A DNA stretch of 64,000 bases from Styela clava (taxonomy: Eukaryota > Chordata > Ascidiacea > Stolidobranchia > Styelidae): positions 7,068,001-7,132,000 of the forward strand of contig NC_135261.1 of the NCBI RefSeq assembly GCF_964204865.1. Reading direction: 5' to 3'. Each line of letters begins with the position of its first letter. The first letter of the stretch is position 1. This document shows positions 34,370-47,106 of the stretch, piece after piece. The notes under the pieces are model-generated. The model did no database searches, was not told the origin of the DNA, and saw nothing but the letters and a program-made list of their open reading frames with translations. The position numbers and the translations under genes are program-made.

Positions 34370-36140
34370 GATTCAAGCATTGCTTTGGGAAATTATATCA
34401 CTTCAATTAAATTGAAATAATCTCGCTATATTAAATACAAAATCTTTGCTATCATAAAGGTAAACCAATTCAGCCACTCGAAATATACTGGCCTTATCAA
34501 AGCAATGGAGGCAAAATTGAGAGTTCATGAGCTATGAACATTTGTTCTTTTCTTTGTCTTGAACTTTCCATACTCCACAGCCCCTATTAATTTTTTTTAA
34601 TTTTAATTACCATGTGATGGTCATACATATCTTTAACTTGTATTTTCTGTCATGATGTATTATCTCAATGTGCCAAACTATTAATTAGTGTGCATATTTT
34701 GCTTCCAGATGACATAAATGTATTGTCATGTTTATTACCTCAGCTTGGAGTATTGACAAGAAAAAGGTGCCAGTAAATTAGGTAAAAAAATTTTCAACTC
34801 ATTGTTATAATCAGAATTCACAATCAATAGGAATTATAAACAGCCAACAATCAGTGAGAATTATATGCGAAATCCCTCAGAATAAATTTGTCTAAAATCG
34901 GAGGAAGGCAAAAAATATAGGTAGTTTCCATCCACACAAGCATTTCAAGAAGACTTGCTCGAGCCAAACTAAATGAGCATCGTCAGGTGATCGGTAAGGC
35001 TGCAAGTTGAATTCAGCCCTGCAACCTCCTGCATAGAAGATAATATTAATTAGTGGGCTATGAGCTAAATTCCTAAATTTAAACAAACCTATCTACGATG
35101 CATTATGTACCAGCAATGTTACCTACGATTAACTGAATATGGAATATGTCTAATAAATTCACCTACAAAAGCAAGTTCGATAGGTGCAAACTTTGTGTTA
35201 TGGAATTGTATCGCAGCACAGTTTTGTATGACCCCCTCTTTAAATGAAATTTCAATGATTAAGCGCAAACATTAAAATTACTAACTTTGAACTTTGTCAT
35301 TATCTGCAAAATGTTCCACACAAATCTTTCCGCTATCGCGTTTGTAATCTTCTCTGATAAAAAAAAACGTCTATGATGTCCAGAATTGCTCTTTACAGCT
35401 TGCCTGTTATTCCAGCTTTCAAAGTAAGCAAAACTTCTTAGATATAGAGATTATTTTGTTTCGTTACAGGCGCAAAAAGGCAGGTACTATACGTAAAAAA
35501 GACGCCGAGTAGCAAGAGCGAGCGGAAAACGGACGCGAAAGGCGACGAGAAATATGTGCATTGGAGCGTATCATGAAATACAATGTTTTGCCTGTAGTCT
35601 TATGGAGTGACGTCAGAGTTGCCTATCATGTTGTTTAATGTCATTGCTTCAACAAAACACGACTCTGAACACCACTGACTTGGTAACCATGGAGATGGTA
35701 TTAATGGACTGTGTCACAACAATACTATTGCTGTATTGTGATGCGCATTGTCTAACAGTCGCCAATAAACGTCAGATTCCGAAGGCGTAACACTGGCTTT
35801 CAATTAGACGCGGTGGATATTGAGAGCAAAGAAAACAGGTAATAAAATCTTGTAGCATTAAATAGAAAGACGGAATATCTGTGACGCTAAAATTAAATTA
35901 AACGAGATACGGTAACGTGGTAGGTACCGGTAACGGTACTCAGTGCTGCAGTGATATACTGTATATCAATGCAGACGTGGTCCATTAAAAGAATAATTTG
36001 CACTGGACAACAGTTTGAACATATAAGGACAGCGTAATGAGAAAATTAGTAATGCAATAATTACGTCAATTATCACAGCTAAGCCATATTTACAGTACTT
36101 GGTCATTAGGAATAGTTCAATAACATTATTCACTCTGTTT
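34370..36140. other. Intergenic stretch, mostly featureless
   Basis: Holds the right member of the inverted repeat (35530-35665) and otherwise only AT-rich sequence. Intron-like signals ('tattccag', 'cgttacag') are seen near 35410 and 35470, but no reading frame is supported. Confidence 0.4.
35530..35665 (+). repeat. Inverted repeat, right member
   Basis: Matches the reverse complement of 31808-31935. See the left member. Confidence 0.6.
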
Positions 36141-36144
36141 TAGG

Positions 36145-36215
36145 TGAGGGTATGAAAACAGTAATACAACAACTTAGGAGATAAATTGTTTCAAACAATT
36201 GGAAGTAAGTCGACA
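36145..36215 (-). repeat. Older 3'-end fragment of the adjacent LINE family
   Basis: Read on the minus strand, 'gtcgacttacttcc' followed by 'gtttg..acaa' resembles the C-terminal codons and 3' end of the LINE at 36500-36575, and the downstream segments also align loosely (about two thirds identity by eye). Probably a 5'-truncated older copy. Confidence 0.45.
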
Positions 36216-36551
36216 AAAAAAATAATGTTAATAGGACATGTTTTGTTTGCTTTTTAACATATGAATAACATGTGTCATCAATGCTCAGGGCATTGATTCA
36301 ATTACAGAAATCAGATATGAACTCATTCACTACATTAAAGTAAATACAGTAATGAACGTTTGTCATATAAAGATACAAGAGCTATAAATTGAGAAAGATT
36401 GTTGCTGTTAAGTAATGAAGACATAATATATTAACTATTGCAAGTATACAGTGATTACTAGGTCATTGCAGTGATTCAATAACCTTTCACATTATATTTT
36501 TTTTCAGGTTGTGTCATAAAAGCAGCCACAATAAAGATCTTGGTCGGGTTG

Positions 36552-38568
36552 TTACAAACATTCGAAGTAAGTCGACACGAAATTCTTTTTCATATTTGAT
36601 TTGAAAAGTTGGTATGACATGCTTCGTAAATCAGCACGGAGAGCATTCCACATAACAACACCCTTATATTTGAGTGAATTTTGCGTTTTGGTGTAAGTCT
36701 GTCGAGGTACATGGAGTGATGAAGTGGATGCTGATCTAGTGTTATAATTGTGAACATTGCTTTGCTTGACAAAATAGTTATTAAATGCCTGTGGCAGGCA
36801 ACAATTGTGGAATTGGTGCATCAACTTACCAATTTCTAGATGATAAATATCGGTATACTTCAGGACACCAGTTTCATGATACATAATATTCATGTTAATA
36901 TGAGCAGTAGGCCTATAGAGAATTTTAACGGCCCTGTTCTGTAAAACTTTAATAGGATTTAGTTTTGACTTGGAGGCTGATCCCCATGCAACAACTGCAT
37001 ATTGGATATATGTTTGAAAGAGAGAATAATAAACTATCTTCAGTGTATTTCTGTCCGTGTAATGTTGGAGTTTGCTCAAGATGCCCACTGAACGTGAAAG
37101 TTTTTTTCGCACTTCATTGATGTGCACATCCCACTGTAGACGATTGTCTATGTTTAACCCCAGATATTTATACGAAGGCACAGACTCGAGCTCGATTCCA
37201 TTGATTTTGATTTCTAAAGGAGTTTTGTCGCGGTTGTGATTAGGCTTAATGTGGACTACTTTAGACTTTTGTATATTGATGGTGAGCTTGTTACTAAGCA
37301 TCCAATTATAAATTTTTACCATTTCTAGGTTGACATGATTTTGGAGATTCAGTGAAGATTTGGAACTACAGAGAAGACCGGTGTCATCTGCAAATAATTT
37401 GGTCATCAAATCAGAGCAATGAGAGATGTCGTTTATAAAAAGAACGAATAATAATGGGCCAAGGCAAGACCCTTGGATTACACCAGCTTCGATTGGAAGA
37501 ACTTGGGAACGGTGAGAGTCAACTTCGACAAATTGGAGTCTGCCCTGCAGATAATCTTTGATGAGGGCATGCGCGCAACCTCGAATTCCGTAGTGATTAA
37601 GTTTGCGAAGGAGTATGCTATGACTAACGGTATCAAAGGCTTTTTTTAGGTCTAAAAAGGCACAGCAGACATGCTCTCCCTTCTCGAATTTATCATAGAT
37701 ATATTCTATGAGGTCAATTATGGCATGGCTTGTTGAGTGATTTTTTTGGAAACCAAATTGGCATTTATTTATTAGTTTGTTCTCACCACAAAAATCACTT
37801 AATCTGCAATACAGAAGTTTCTCAAAGACAATTGCCAGACATGATAAGATGGAGATTGGTCGATAATTAGATGGGTTAGTTTTATCACCTGATTTGTATA
37901 ATGGTATGACTCTGGCAAGTTTCAGCGCAGATGGAAATATGCCTATTCTTATAGACGTGTTGAAGAAATTTACTATGATGGGTGAGATTATGTCAGCAAT
38001 CTTCTTAAGGAGAAATGTAGAGATGTTATATGGGCCTGTGGCCTTTCCCGTTTTCAAAGCAAGAATGGTATTGAAGACTTCGGTCACATTTGTTGTTCGC
38101 ATATAAATTGACTCCTTAACGGGAGCTTTTAGAAAGCTCGAGAAATGTTCATTTGTTGTGGGAACATCTGCTATTAAATTTTTCCCAATATTTGAGAAGA
38201 ATTTATTAAGTTCGAATGCAATGGTTAGGCTATCATTAGTTTTGAGTCCATTTTGAAGTTTTAGTTCTGATATTGAGGAGTTGTTCCTCGATTTAATGTT
38301 CACAATCTCCTTTAATGTCTGCCATGTTTGATTTACATCTCCTCTATTGCTTTTCATTTTTGACAAATAATAGGCTTGTTTTGATTTTCTTAGTAGGTGA
38401 ACTAAGATGTTGTGGTATTTTTTGTAATGTGCGCGTTGGCTTTCACTGCCGTGCAAATAATATTTTTTATGCATTTTACTTTTTAATCTAATGGATGTTT
38501 GGATACCATTCGTAATCCAGGGTTTGGATAGAATTTTTGTTTTTTTGCGAGAAACCGGTACCATAGGT
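36552..38568 (-). CDS. LINE reverse transcriptase segment
   Basis: Carries the reverse-transcriptase block: KPWITNGIQTSIRLKSK, SNYRPISILSCLAIVFEKLL, QFGFQKNHSTSHAI, the LDLKKAFDTVSHSIL finger motif, GVIQGSCLGPLLFVLFINDI, the catalytic LFADDTGLL (near 37382-37400), YKYLGLNIDNRLQWDVHI and a C-terminal WG motif. These identify a LINE polymerase that primes from nicked target DNA. The frame continues upstream to 38678, but the first residues of that longer frame are encoded by the inserted DNA element. The natural protein continues from the endonuclease segment at 39814-40859. No internal stop or frameshift is present. Confidence 0.93.
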
Positions 38569-39813
38569 AGGTATGTTACAAAAAAATTAAAGTTCATCCG
38601 ATTTAAATAAAAACTGCACCAGTGGATAGATCTAAGTGAAAATAAGAAAACAATACCAAGTTTGCGAAAAATGGTCAAGAATTAACGGAGATATCTGCAT
38701 TTAAGTACCGCCCGATAGGCCAATTTTTTCCATAAGGATTGTATTGCGCCGACTCAAAAACTGTGACCGCGAGAATGTCAGACCGATAAACAACAGAATG
38801 TATCTCGCTATTTTTGGAGGTAATCGAAAAAAATTTTGAACGAAAAGTTATTGTGAATAGAAGAACCTAATGCAAAAAAGTTTACAAATTCTTTTTAACG
38901 ATATTAGCTGCTTTTCAATTAATTATGTACGAGAAAGTTTCTGAACTTTACATAACCTCTGGTCGGCAACGACTTTCCCAATACGCAAGTCCCCGCATAC
39001 GCGGCAATTAACTGATTTAGCGTTTTTCATATCCGACCTTAATGAACGATTAATTATCATTTAATATTCCTTAACTCGTAGGAGATTTACCGCGCTTAGT
39101 GAAACGCAAAACGAGAGAAATCGCTGCGAGGGAAAATGTCGGCATTCAGTCGATAACTGATGCGCGTTGACAGACGCGTGCTAAGATCATACTTCTCGTG
39201 CCTTGAATTAATTTGTACCGTTTCGTAAACGTATGCGAATTGACTTTTTTCAATAAGAACTTTAATAAATATGAAAAAAAAACACATATCAATCTTTAAT
39301 TTTTCGATGTGCGTCACATCTGAGAAAATTCAGATTACTTTAGGATTTTATTCTGGCAACGATCATTGAGACCGTCGGAAGATCGTCGCAAATCAACCCT
39401 GGAGTTGAGCATATTAGTTTGACAGTGCCTCGTTGCGGGTAATAATTAACGATGTTCTGATTGAACAAACTTCATAAAAATTGGTAAGTATCAAGTTAAG
39501 AATGACATACCTGCGTCCATATATATTTTATTGGTGTCCATAGACAATATCATTAATTTGCAGTACGTATAACTTTAGCGTAATTTTTAAAAGCCCCGAA
39601 TGTTGGGAAATTTATGCGCTAATGAAAAAATTCAAATACCAAATCATAGTTGCGCATTTTATCTAAGTTATGTCCAAATTTCATGGAATTCCAAACAACA
39701 GCAGGCAGTCCGTAGTCGTTTTTATGAGCGGTATTCTGACACGGCATTACGGTACTTAGCAGACGTGGTGCGTACATTTTTTGGCGCGAAAAAGCGCGTT
39801 TTGTAACATTCCT
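38569..39813. mobile_element. TIR element inserted in the LINE, with 9-bp target duplication
   Basis: Left end 'aggtatgttacaaaa' and right end, read in reverse, 'aggaatgttacaaaa' are terminal inverted repeats. The 9-mer ACCATAGGT flanks both sides (38560-38568 and 39814-39822). Subterminal 'aagtaccg' also occurs in both halves (38704 and, in reverse, near 39752). No transposase frame is visible, so it is non-autonomous. A 9-bp duplication is typical of Mutator-like elements, but the termini were not matched to any named family. Confidence 0.88.
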
Positions 39814-40859
39814 ACCATAGGTGCATGTTCATCGAGTAAATGTTCCAATGAGGTCATGAAGATGTTGAACACCTCATTGAAGCTATCAGTGGACAATTCT
39901 GTCAATAAAAATCCATAGAATGCATTTTGAGCATCAATTCTGAATGTTTCCTCATTGAAATGAGACATTTTTCTTTTCATGCGGGGTTTGGCCTTACGGA
40001 AAGTTGTGTTCGAAAAAGAAAAGGATGACATAATAGGAAAGTGATCGGATATATCATGTTGTATGATAATAGACGAGGAGCAGCGATCGATTGCATTCGT
40101 GTATATATGATCAATTAATGTATGTGATGTCGAGGTTACTCTTGTTGGGCGCGTTATGATTGGAACGGCTAGGTGCGATAGAAGCATGTCAGTGTAACGT
40201 GTAGACAAATTATCTTTGGATAGTAAATTAATATTAAAGTCGCCCAAGATTATAAAATGGCTTTTCGAATTTTCTAGTTTGGAAAGTAGGGAATTCATTG
40301 TTTCCATGAAATCGGAAAGATCGTTGCGAGGATGTTTGTAAACAACTCCAACAATGAACTTTTTGGGGTTATCAGATGAGGATTCATTAACCTGAATCCA
40401 TATATCTTCACAATGGGGAAAGTTGAGTCTAAACTCAATTGTTTCAACAAATAAAACATCCTGGCGTATAAAAATCCCTACACCCCCAGCCTTGGTAGGA
40501 GATGGAAAATGAATGAAGTTGTAATTATTTATAAATATAGTACTAATGGGAGATTCATTAAGTCTAGTTTCGCTTAAGGCAATGATATGCGGTAGTTGGT
40601 CGAAACTTGTTAACATTTGCATTAGGTCATCAATGTGCTTTGGAAGGGATCTTATATTGACATGCAAAAAAATGAAGTCAGTCGATTTGAGCTGCGATAA
40701 AGTTCCACTAATATTAGGGAGTTCTAGGTATTCACTTGTAATAGGGCAAATAGTAGAGGGCAAGTTCAATGATTCCCATGAAAAGGTATATGGAAAAGAG
40801 GCATGAGAATTTTGAGCAAGGCACACTTCACAAATATAGTTTAAATTTGGGTGGAGCAA
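39814..40859 (-). CDS. LINE endonuclease segment
   Basis: APE-type endonuclease domain with HVNIRSLPKHIDDL, the catalytic-type ALSETRLNE, GGVGIFIRQDV, VVYKHPRNDL, ILGDFNINLL, and the C-terminal SDHFPIMSSF (Ser-Asp-His triad end). The N-terminus contains YICEVC, part of a Cys-rich motif. The listed 5' limit is a TTG, not an ATG, so the true start is unknown. The frame runs up to the inserted element at HAPMV and resumes in the same register on the far side (MVPVSRKK), so the two segments were one protein before the insertion. Confidence 0.92.
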
Positions 40860-40960
40860 TGGGGCAACACATGTAGGGTGATCGGTACTTTTTAAAAATG
40901 ACAGAAGGCTAAATATTTTAAATCAAAATGATGATCAAAACCAGCCTGCACGCGCCAGCT

Positions 40961-42089
40961 CGTGAAAACACCTTCAAATGAGTAATAACAAAATTCGCAA
41001 TGGTAGAGAATGGGAAGCATTTTTCTGGTTTCAACAGTGGAGGAATCATCCATCGCAGCTGTTCGGTCTGTTGATGTATGCAGTCAAACCAAAATTTTTA
41101 AAAACGGGTGTACCCTTCTTGGCCTATTCACTCTATTCCATACACTAACTAAGCTATTGAATCCAGAAAATTGCCAAATATTGAAGCATAATCACAATTC
41201 TGTTTTGATTATAGTACATTTATTATTACTGGTAGATCTACATCTCGAAAAAATTGTATGTTCTGATCAACAAATATATATATATGAATACATAGTTGGC
41301 TGTGCAGATATTTATAGCAAACGTTCATTTCCCAGATTGGCTACAAAATCGGTACGAACAACAGAATCAGACAGTCAATCATTTCATACTTAATGCATGT
41401 AAGTATGTGAAACTATAAAAATAATGGTTCATACCAACCTAAGGCTTTGCGAGAAGAATGCCGCAATAAAGTTTATTTGTGTTTAAATTGACATATAAAA
41501 TTGATAAAACTGATGCTTAGCTCAATTGAGAAAAGAATAATTTTTTTTAGTTTTGTAATTTTTATGTTAGAAAATCATCAAAAAATTATTGGTTATGGTT
41601 AATTTGCAGAAACTCTAAACTTGAGAAAGTTTTTCTAAAAATTGAATCTTTGCGACATATGTTAACTAAGAATTGAAATTGTTGAACGTCGAGTGCCATC
41701 ACTTCCCCCTAGCGGACTTGCGGTGTCCAACTAATATAGAAGTCTCGAACCACGAAACACGTATAAATTATAAGCTGTTTTATAAAATACAAGCATTTAC
41801 GCAGACTCTTGATAGCAATCGGAACTTGTTTGACTTGGATAGTAATTTCAACCTATCAGAACGCTTGTCTCACGTTCAGTATATAAGTTTCTCTTAACAA
41901 TGTGCCGCGGGCAATAAATTATGGTTTACAACGTATGAAATTAGATTGAACGGACTCGGAAGCGTGATTTTTTCTCCATGTTTTCTCTTCAAAATGCTCG
42001 CTAGTGTCTGGTAGTGTTTTTGCTTATGTGTAGAAATGCTAGAAAATATTGTTTCTAAGTGAATATAAAGTATATATTATAGTCAAGTC
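40961..42089. other. Intergenic stretch upstream of the membrane-protein gene
   Basis: AT-rich, containing short open frames without similarity. It presumably includes the promoter of the gene starting at 42090, but no core motif stands out. Confidence 0.4.
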
Positions 42090-45000
42090 ATGAATTTTGA
42101 ATATTTATATGCGACTTTGTTCCTTTTATGGTTTTGCGAAATATCTTCAGCAGAATTGAATGACGGACATTACAGCGAAGAAGATGGTAAGCGTGGTGTT
42201 TATTTTATATCATGCAAGATTTAATAATGGGGAACGGGGTTGGGAATGCGAATGCTTCTGTAATATTGGTGATCGCATAGTATACGCGAAAACGATGGTT
42301 ATAATTCCTGACGCTGAATTATTTCCCCCCAAAATTTACTTTTTATTTTGGCGTATCTTCAAACAGAGTTACAAAAAGCAGTAATTCGATCCTATTACGA
42401 TGTCACTGACACTGAAATGCAGGTTTTTTTTATCTGGCATGTGTTTATCGTATTTGTATTACTGTATGTATGGTAACAAGAGTGCATTGTTTACAAATAA
42501 TGTCCTATAAGTGGGTTGTGTCATCTTAGCATAATTGTCATATTTTATTCCATCGAAGCTGCTCTTTTCTTGAATAAAAATGCAATTTTAACAAGGAAAA
42601 TTTTTCTTTCCATTTTTCCCATTTTATTTATTATTAAAATATTTAATTCCGATCTCCATAAAGCATCACTCACTGAATATACAATTTGATAAAATATCTG
42701 ACGATAGTATATCTAGCATTGAGATGCCGGCCAATATCGAGTAAAATGCGGAAATGCGGACATTTTAAATATTAGAATTCATTTTTTGGAAATATTCCTC
42801 CCCTGTCGGCGTACATCTCAAATTCTTTGATTCCTCCTCTACATGAATCACAGTTGAATTCATATTTTTGCAACTGTTATTGATGCTTACGCATATAGAC
42901 TGAAGAATATGCTGACAATTCATCTCTAATCTGTGTTCATTTTTCGATTTATATATAACTTTAATTTGTCACATAGATACGTGTACGTACAGTACAGTAC
43001 TATGTTTGGGCATAAACTGTCATATTGGTATTATACAAAAACTACAAATTTCTATTATGATTTGGTATTTGACGATCTAACGATAGGGAACCATACGACT
43101 TATTTTTTGCCAAAAAATCATGCAATGCTATTTTGCACAGATTTTCATCGTGCGAGTGTTTTATAAAAAATGTTTCGTATGTGGAATAAAAACAACTTCA
43201 AATTTTGTTTGCAGATGCGAAAGTTCTCCCGATAGTTCTACCTATTGTATTAATCGTCTTGTTGGCTTGTGTTGTTGGGTGCTGCTGGCAAGGAAAGAAG
43301 TGTCCTTGTAATAAAAATAATAAAGATTTGAAAAAGAAACGACGTAAGTGCAGTACATTATTACAGGGTTACCATCAAATTCCAAATATGATTTAACACC
43401 TTTATAATATGAACAAATGTCCAAAACCAAGCCATGTTCTGAGGCAATCTCTTTTGTTTATCGGAATTATTTTTTCACTACTATCGCTGAAGCATTTTAT
43501 TAATAAAATGAACAACACAAAATGTTTTCTAATGATCGTAACTTTAAGTCATTTGATTCCTGATTGTCCAATCCATACTGCATTTATTTAGTTTTATATA
43601 AATCACATGTGGATTCCAAATTTCCAGATTGATAAAGGTATTTTCGGTAGTAGTGATAACATCTGATTGCCACCCATATATGACTAGATGCTCAGTGGGT
43701 AGTCGCAAGTAGCAACAGTAACAAACAATTGTCTCATATCTTAAATACACAGGAAAGGGCGTTTCAAACGATAACAGTTAATTAGATTTTATGGCTGGTA
43801 ATTTCCTTCGATATCATCTTAGTAGATTTTTATGATAACGAATGGTGTCATATTGAGAAATGAATCGCTGGAAAAAGTGCTAATCCTAACATACGGAGGA
43901 AACGCAATGAAAACACGAAAGCGAAAAATCGACTTTTGGAAGTACTTTAAGTCTTAGAAATATGACTTTCAAAATTTTAAATTCTAACTTCTCCAAACCT
44001 GGAGTGTGTACATTTTCTGACTTTGATATACTAAAGCATCCTTTACCATTATGAATAATTAACGGCGCACACTTCTATATATTTCAGTAATGTTCAGCTT
44101 TTTAATTAATTTGTATTTAATCTATAGAAGAAATGGCGAAGGAAAAGGATGAAAACGCAGCTGCAGATCGTAAGTTTGCCGAAAACGAGAAGAAGAAGAG
44201 AGTTTCATCACCGGTAAGAGACAGACCCCCGGGAAAAACAGTTACACATTTCAATCAGCATCTTCCTCCCGCGTACTCTGCTTATCAAAAGTATGTATTT
44301 CTACTGTTCCGTAATTTATAAAATTTACAACGTGTTCTCGTACCCTCAACCCGGCAACTTCTGTAGATGTACCCCACCACAGGATACGGAGCTATCGTCG
44401 TTAAAAAGAGGAACAGAATCTTTTGCCATTAGCACACCTCCCACAATTTATTTTTCATTTAATGGGCAACACGAATTTAAGATAATATGAGGCATTCCTA
44501 AAGTTTTTTCAAGGCTTAAACTCAGGATGAATTTATCGTTAATACTCAGTTATCGATCTAGATGTCTGGACTTTTGTAGTGAGAGGCGCCGTATCAACTA
44601 ACGGCTTCGCCGAGTCACAGTTAAACAAACACAATTTGGCTTCAATTACAAAAGCAAAGGCGAAAATTATGCTACGAAAGTATACCCTGTTTAAATGTAA
44701 ATAAATATATATAAAGGTTGCTTCCGTAAAATCAGTGGGACATCACCATGTAAAGCTGCTTATGTTGCGCAATACACTATATCATTATGTTTTCGATGAT
44801 ATTCACGAGGTAATTTTAATTTTCCAGAAAAAGTAATCTACCGGGGCATAAATCGTCAGTAAAATCCGATCATGTGACTGTGACTTCGGAAGTGACTTCA
44901 CATAAGAAACAATCACACCATTCCACACGTTCACAGGAGACAAGTGGTTATGATGCTACGGGTTAGTACACACTTATATTCCCTTTTTAAAACCACGTTG

Positions 45001-47106
45001 ATGGCTAGGTTGCCTTCAAAATTCCCCAGCTATTCTGCAGAACAATAACATTCGCATTTCAGTGCAAACGCGAATTCCTCGGTTATTCGCTGGTATTTTG
45101 GCTCATTCAATACACGGTAATTTCTAGTAATAATCTTTAATAATTGATGTTGGTTGGCTAATTTGCAAAATGCATATGTATTTACAATTGATATTTGAAA
45201 ATTTCCTTCCCTACCAGTTGAATTGGATGTTAGAACCTTGAGTGTCTTTGCTCGATAACCAGTTTTGGTTTCCCGCGGCTTCCCTTCCCCTGTAATGTAA
45301 ATATCATTTTTTGCTAGATTTTTGTCTTTTTACTGGTTGAAAAAAATAAACTTAAGCTAACTTCATCTTGCTCAAACGTGTTGGATATTAAGCGCACATA
45401 TGTATCGTTTTGCCGTATTATGGTTTTTTTTTTATGTTGTTGGAGTTTGTTGTTTTTGTGATAAAATCGCTTTTCGCGGCAACTAAATAACGTATCGATT
45501 TCGAATTTTTATTACTAAAAATAGAATAAGCTGCTAGAAGACAAATAGAATACTTCACTTTGTTTTTAAATTTCATTGGTGATATGGAACTCGATGTTTC
45601 ACCTCAAATGTTGACTTTTTTAATTCACTTGGACCCTATATGGCACTCGAAACACGCCTCAATTTTGATTTGGTACAATTTTTAACTTTGGGCTGGAATT
45701 TACTAAACATTGTTTTCCGGGTAACACATGTCGTCGTACGGCGTAATTTTTTTTTAACTGCTCATCAAAAATATTATATAGAATCCAAGTGATTTTGTCT
45801 ATTGACCAATTCTAAGTGAATATTTGGTAACTTGTTCACTTGATATTTTCATATTCTGCCACGTATTAAAAAATCGGTACATGTCCTTTCGGTAATGTGG
45901 TATATATATAAATTATTTCTATCGTATTGATTGTTGACTTGTGTCGTGGCATTTTGGACACGAATAGGGCTTAGTGATTAATTGAATTGTTTTTGTTCTA
46001 ACTGGAGTAGTTGTTGTTGACGATTCGATTTGCCATTTATAGTTCACCACATGTAAGGTAGAACAGATGCTCTAGGGCTATTATTTTTCTTTCCCCCCTC
46101 CCCCACTGGGCTCTTTCTTTCACCCCAAATGCTGCTGGTTTTTCATATGTACCATTCTATACAATTCTTTTAGATTTCGACTGTAATTTTGCAGACATGA
46201 CCCACGTGGTCATCTATCTGAGCTTTGATTTCTCATCTAATATATAACTTTAATGAAACCTCCAGAAGTATGTGCACCAAGATGGCGCACAACCTGAACA
46301 TAGTAGTTGTACCAGGTTAGGGTTCAGATTGTGCGCCATCTTGGTTCACATACTTCGGGAGCGCCCTTCAATGTATATATATAATTGCCGAACTTGTTCG
46401 TTCTGGAAATTTCAAAAATATAACTGAAAAATCTGTTCAGAATATCATACAGGCGGTAGACGAATTGATGAAAAACACAGAGTAATAGATGGTAGATCAC
46501 ATAAATCAAGCAGAGGTTTGTAGATTTCATTTTATACTTTTTTGATCAACCATAACTCTGTCGATTTTGGTTTCTGTTTAAGATCGAGAGGACTATGCTA
46601 AACCACAAATACCAACTTGGATATAAAAGCAAGTTTTTCAACTCTCGAGTCAAGTTATATAACATTAGATATGGCACGCAATACTGCAGTTTATTTTATT
46701 GTTGAACGTTGATTATTCGTCGTTTTCGGCCCTTATCCATTCTACGACCTATAGTGAGGTTTTAAATAAAGCAAGACTGGCATACAATGGCTCTTATCAC
46801 ACACTTTATGTTATCTCAAACATACTATCGAGGACATCCAAAATATAGGAAAATTGCCCGAAACAAGTAATATATTTGAAAACTAGGACTGAATAAATCA
46901 GTTATCAGAATTTCAACAAATAAAATTTAGTGAAATGTACAATTCCTAAAATTTTTATTTTTATTTTAGACGGATCAAGAAGCAACGGGCGAGTGAATGA
47001 AGGCTACAGAAATTCATACGAATATCATAATACAACCAGTAATGGATCAAATCCTCACCCACATCAAGATTATCATAGCCACAGTCACCGACATGCTAGA
47101 TATTAA
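42090..47106 (+). CDS. Unrecognised single-pass membrane protein with PPAY motif (6 exons, 244 aa)
   Basis: Exons: 42090-42186, 43215-43343, 44128-44290, 44828-44961, 46441-46515, 46970-47106; all splice sites are GT-AG and the phases agree. Residues 1-21 look like a signal peptide (MNFEYLYATLFLLWFCEISSA). Only about 14 residues of ectodomain follow before a transmembrane helix at about 36-57. Then comes a Cys cluster (Cys51, 55, 56, 62, 64; possible palmitoylation), a Lys-rich charged segment (66-100), LPPAY (PPxY at 122-125, a potential WW-domain or NEDD4-family ligand), a Ser/His/Thr-rich region, and a tail rich in Tyr, Asn and His ending SHRHARY. The layout recalls Shisa/WBP1-like adaptors, but the Cys-rich ectodomain is absent; an unseen exon in intron 1 is possible. 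AATAAA at 47678-47683 fits the 3' end. Function unknown. Confidence 0.72.
45225..45345 (-). repeat. Family C interspersed repeat, reverse copy
   Basis: Contains 'gcggcttcccttcccc' and 'ttgctcgataaccag', the reverse complement of the diagnostic block at 31318-31360. Lies in intron 4 of the membrane-protein gene. Confidence 0.6.
46258..46367. mobile_element. Fold-back MITE, short form, copy 11
   Basis: Arms 'cctccagaagtatgtgcacc' and 'ttcacatacttcgggagcgc', with 'caagatggcgcacaacctga' on the left and its mirror on the right. The flanking ctttaatg and cttcaatg agree at 7 of 8 positions. Located about 70 bp upstream of exon 5 of the membrane-protein gene. Confidence 0.85.

Larger units (their letters stand above)
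36500..40960 (-). mobile_element. Non-LTR retrotransposon (LINE, CR1/Jockey-like group) split by a nested insertion
   Basis: Order on the minus strand: a CxxC-type N-terminal segment, an APE-type endonuclease, a linker with KPWITNGI, a reverse transcriptase with FADD, then a short 3' UTR ending in an A-rich run near 36500. The coding sequence is open on both sides of a DNA element at 38569-39813. Upstream of 40859 the frame stays open for about 20 codons without ATG and then meets a stop, so the 5' end is truncated or altered. Confidence 0.9.

Noticed and set aside
42933-43166. Open frame in intron 1 of the membrane-protein gene, possible missing ectodomain exon
   Set aside because: No flanking sites in phase 1-1 that join exons 1 and 2, and low-complexity Tyr/Phe-rich translation.
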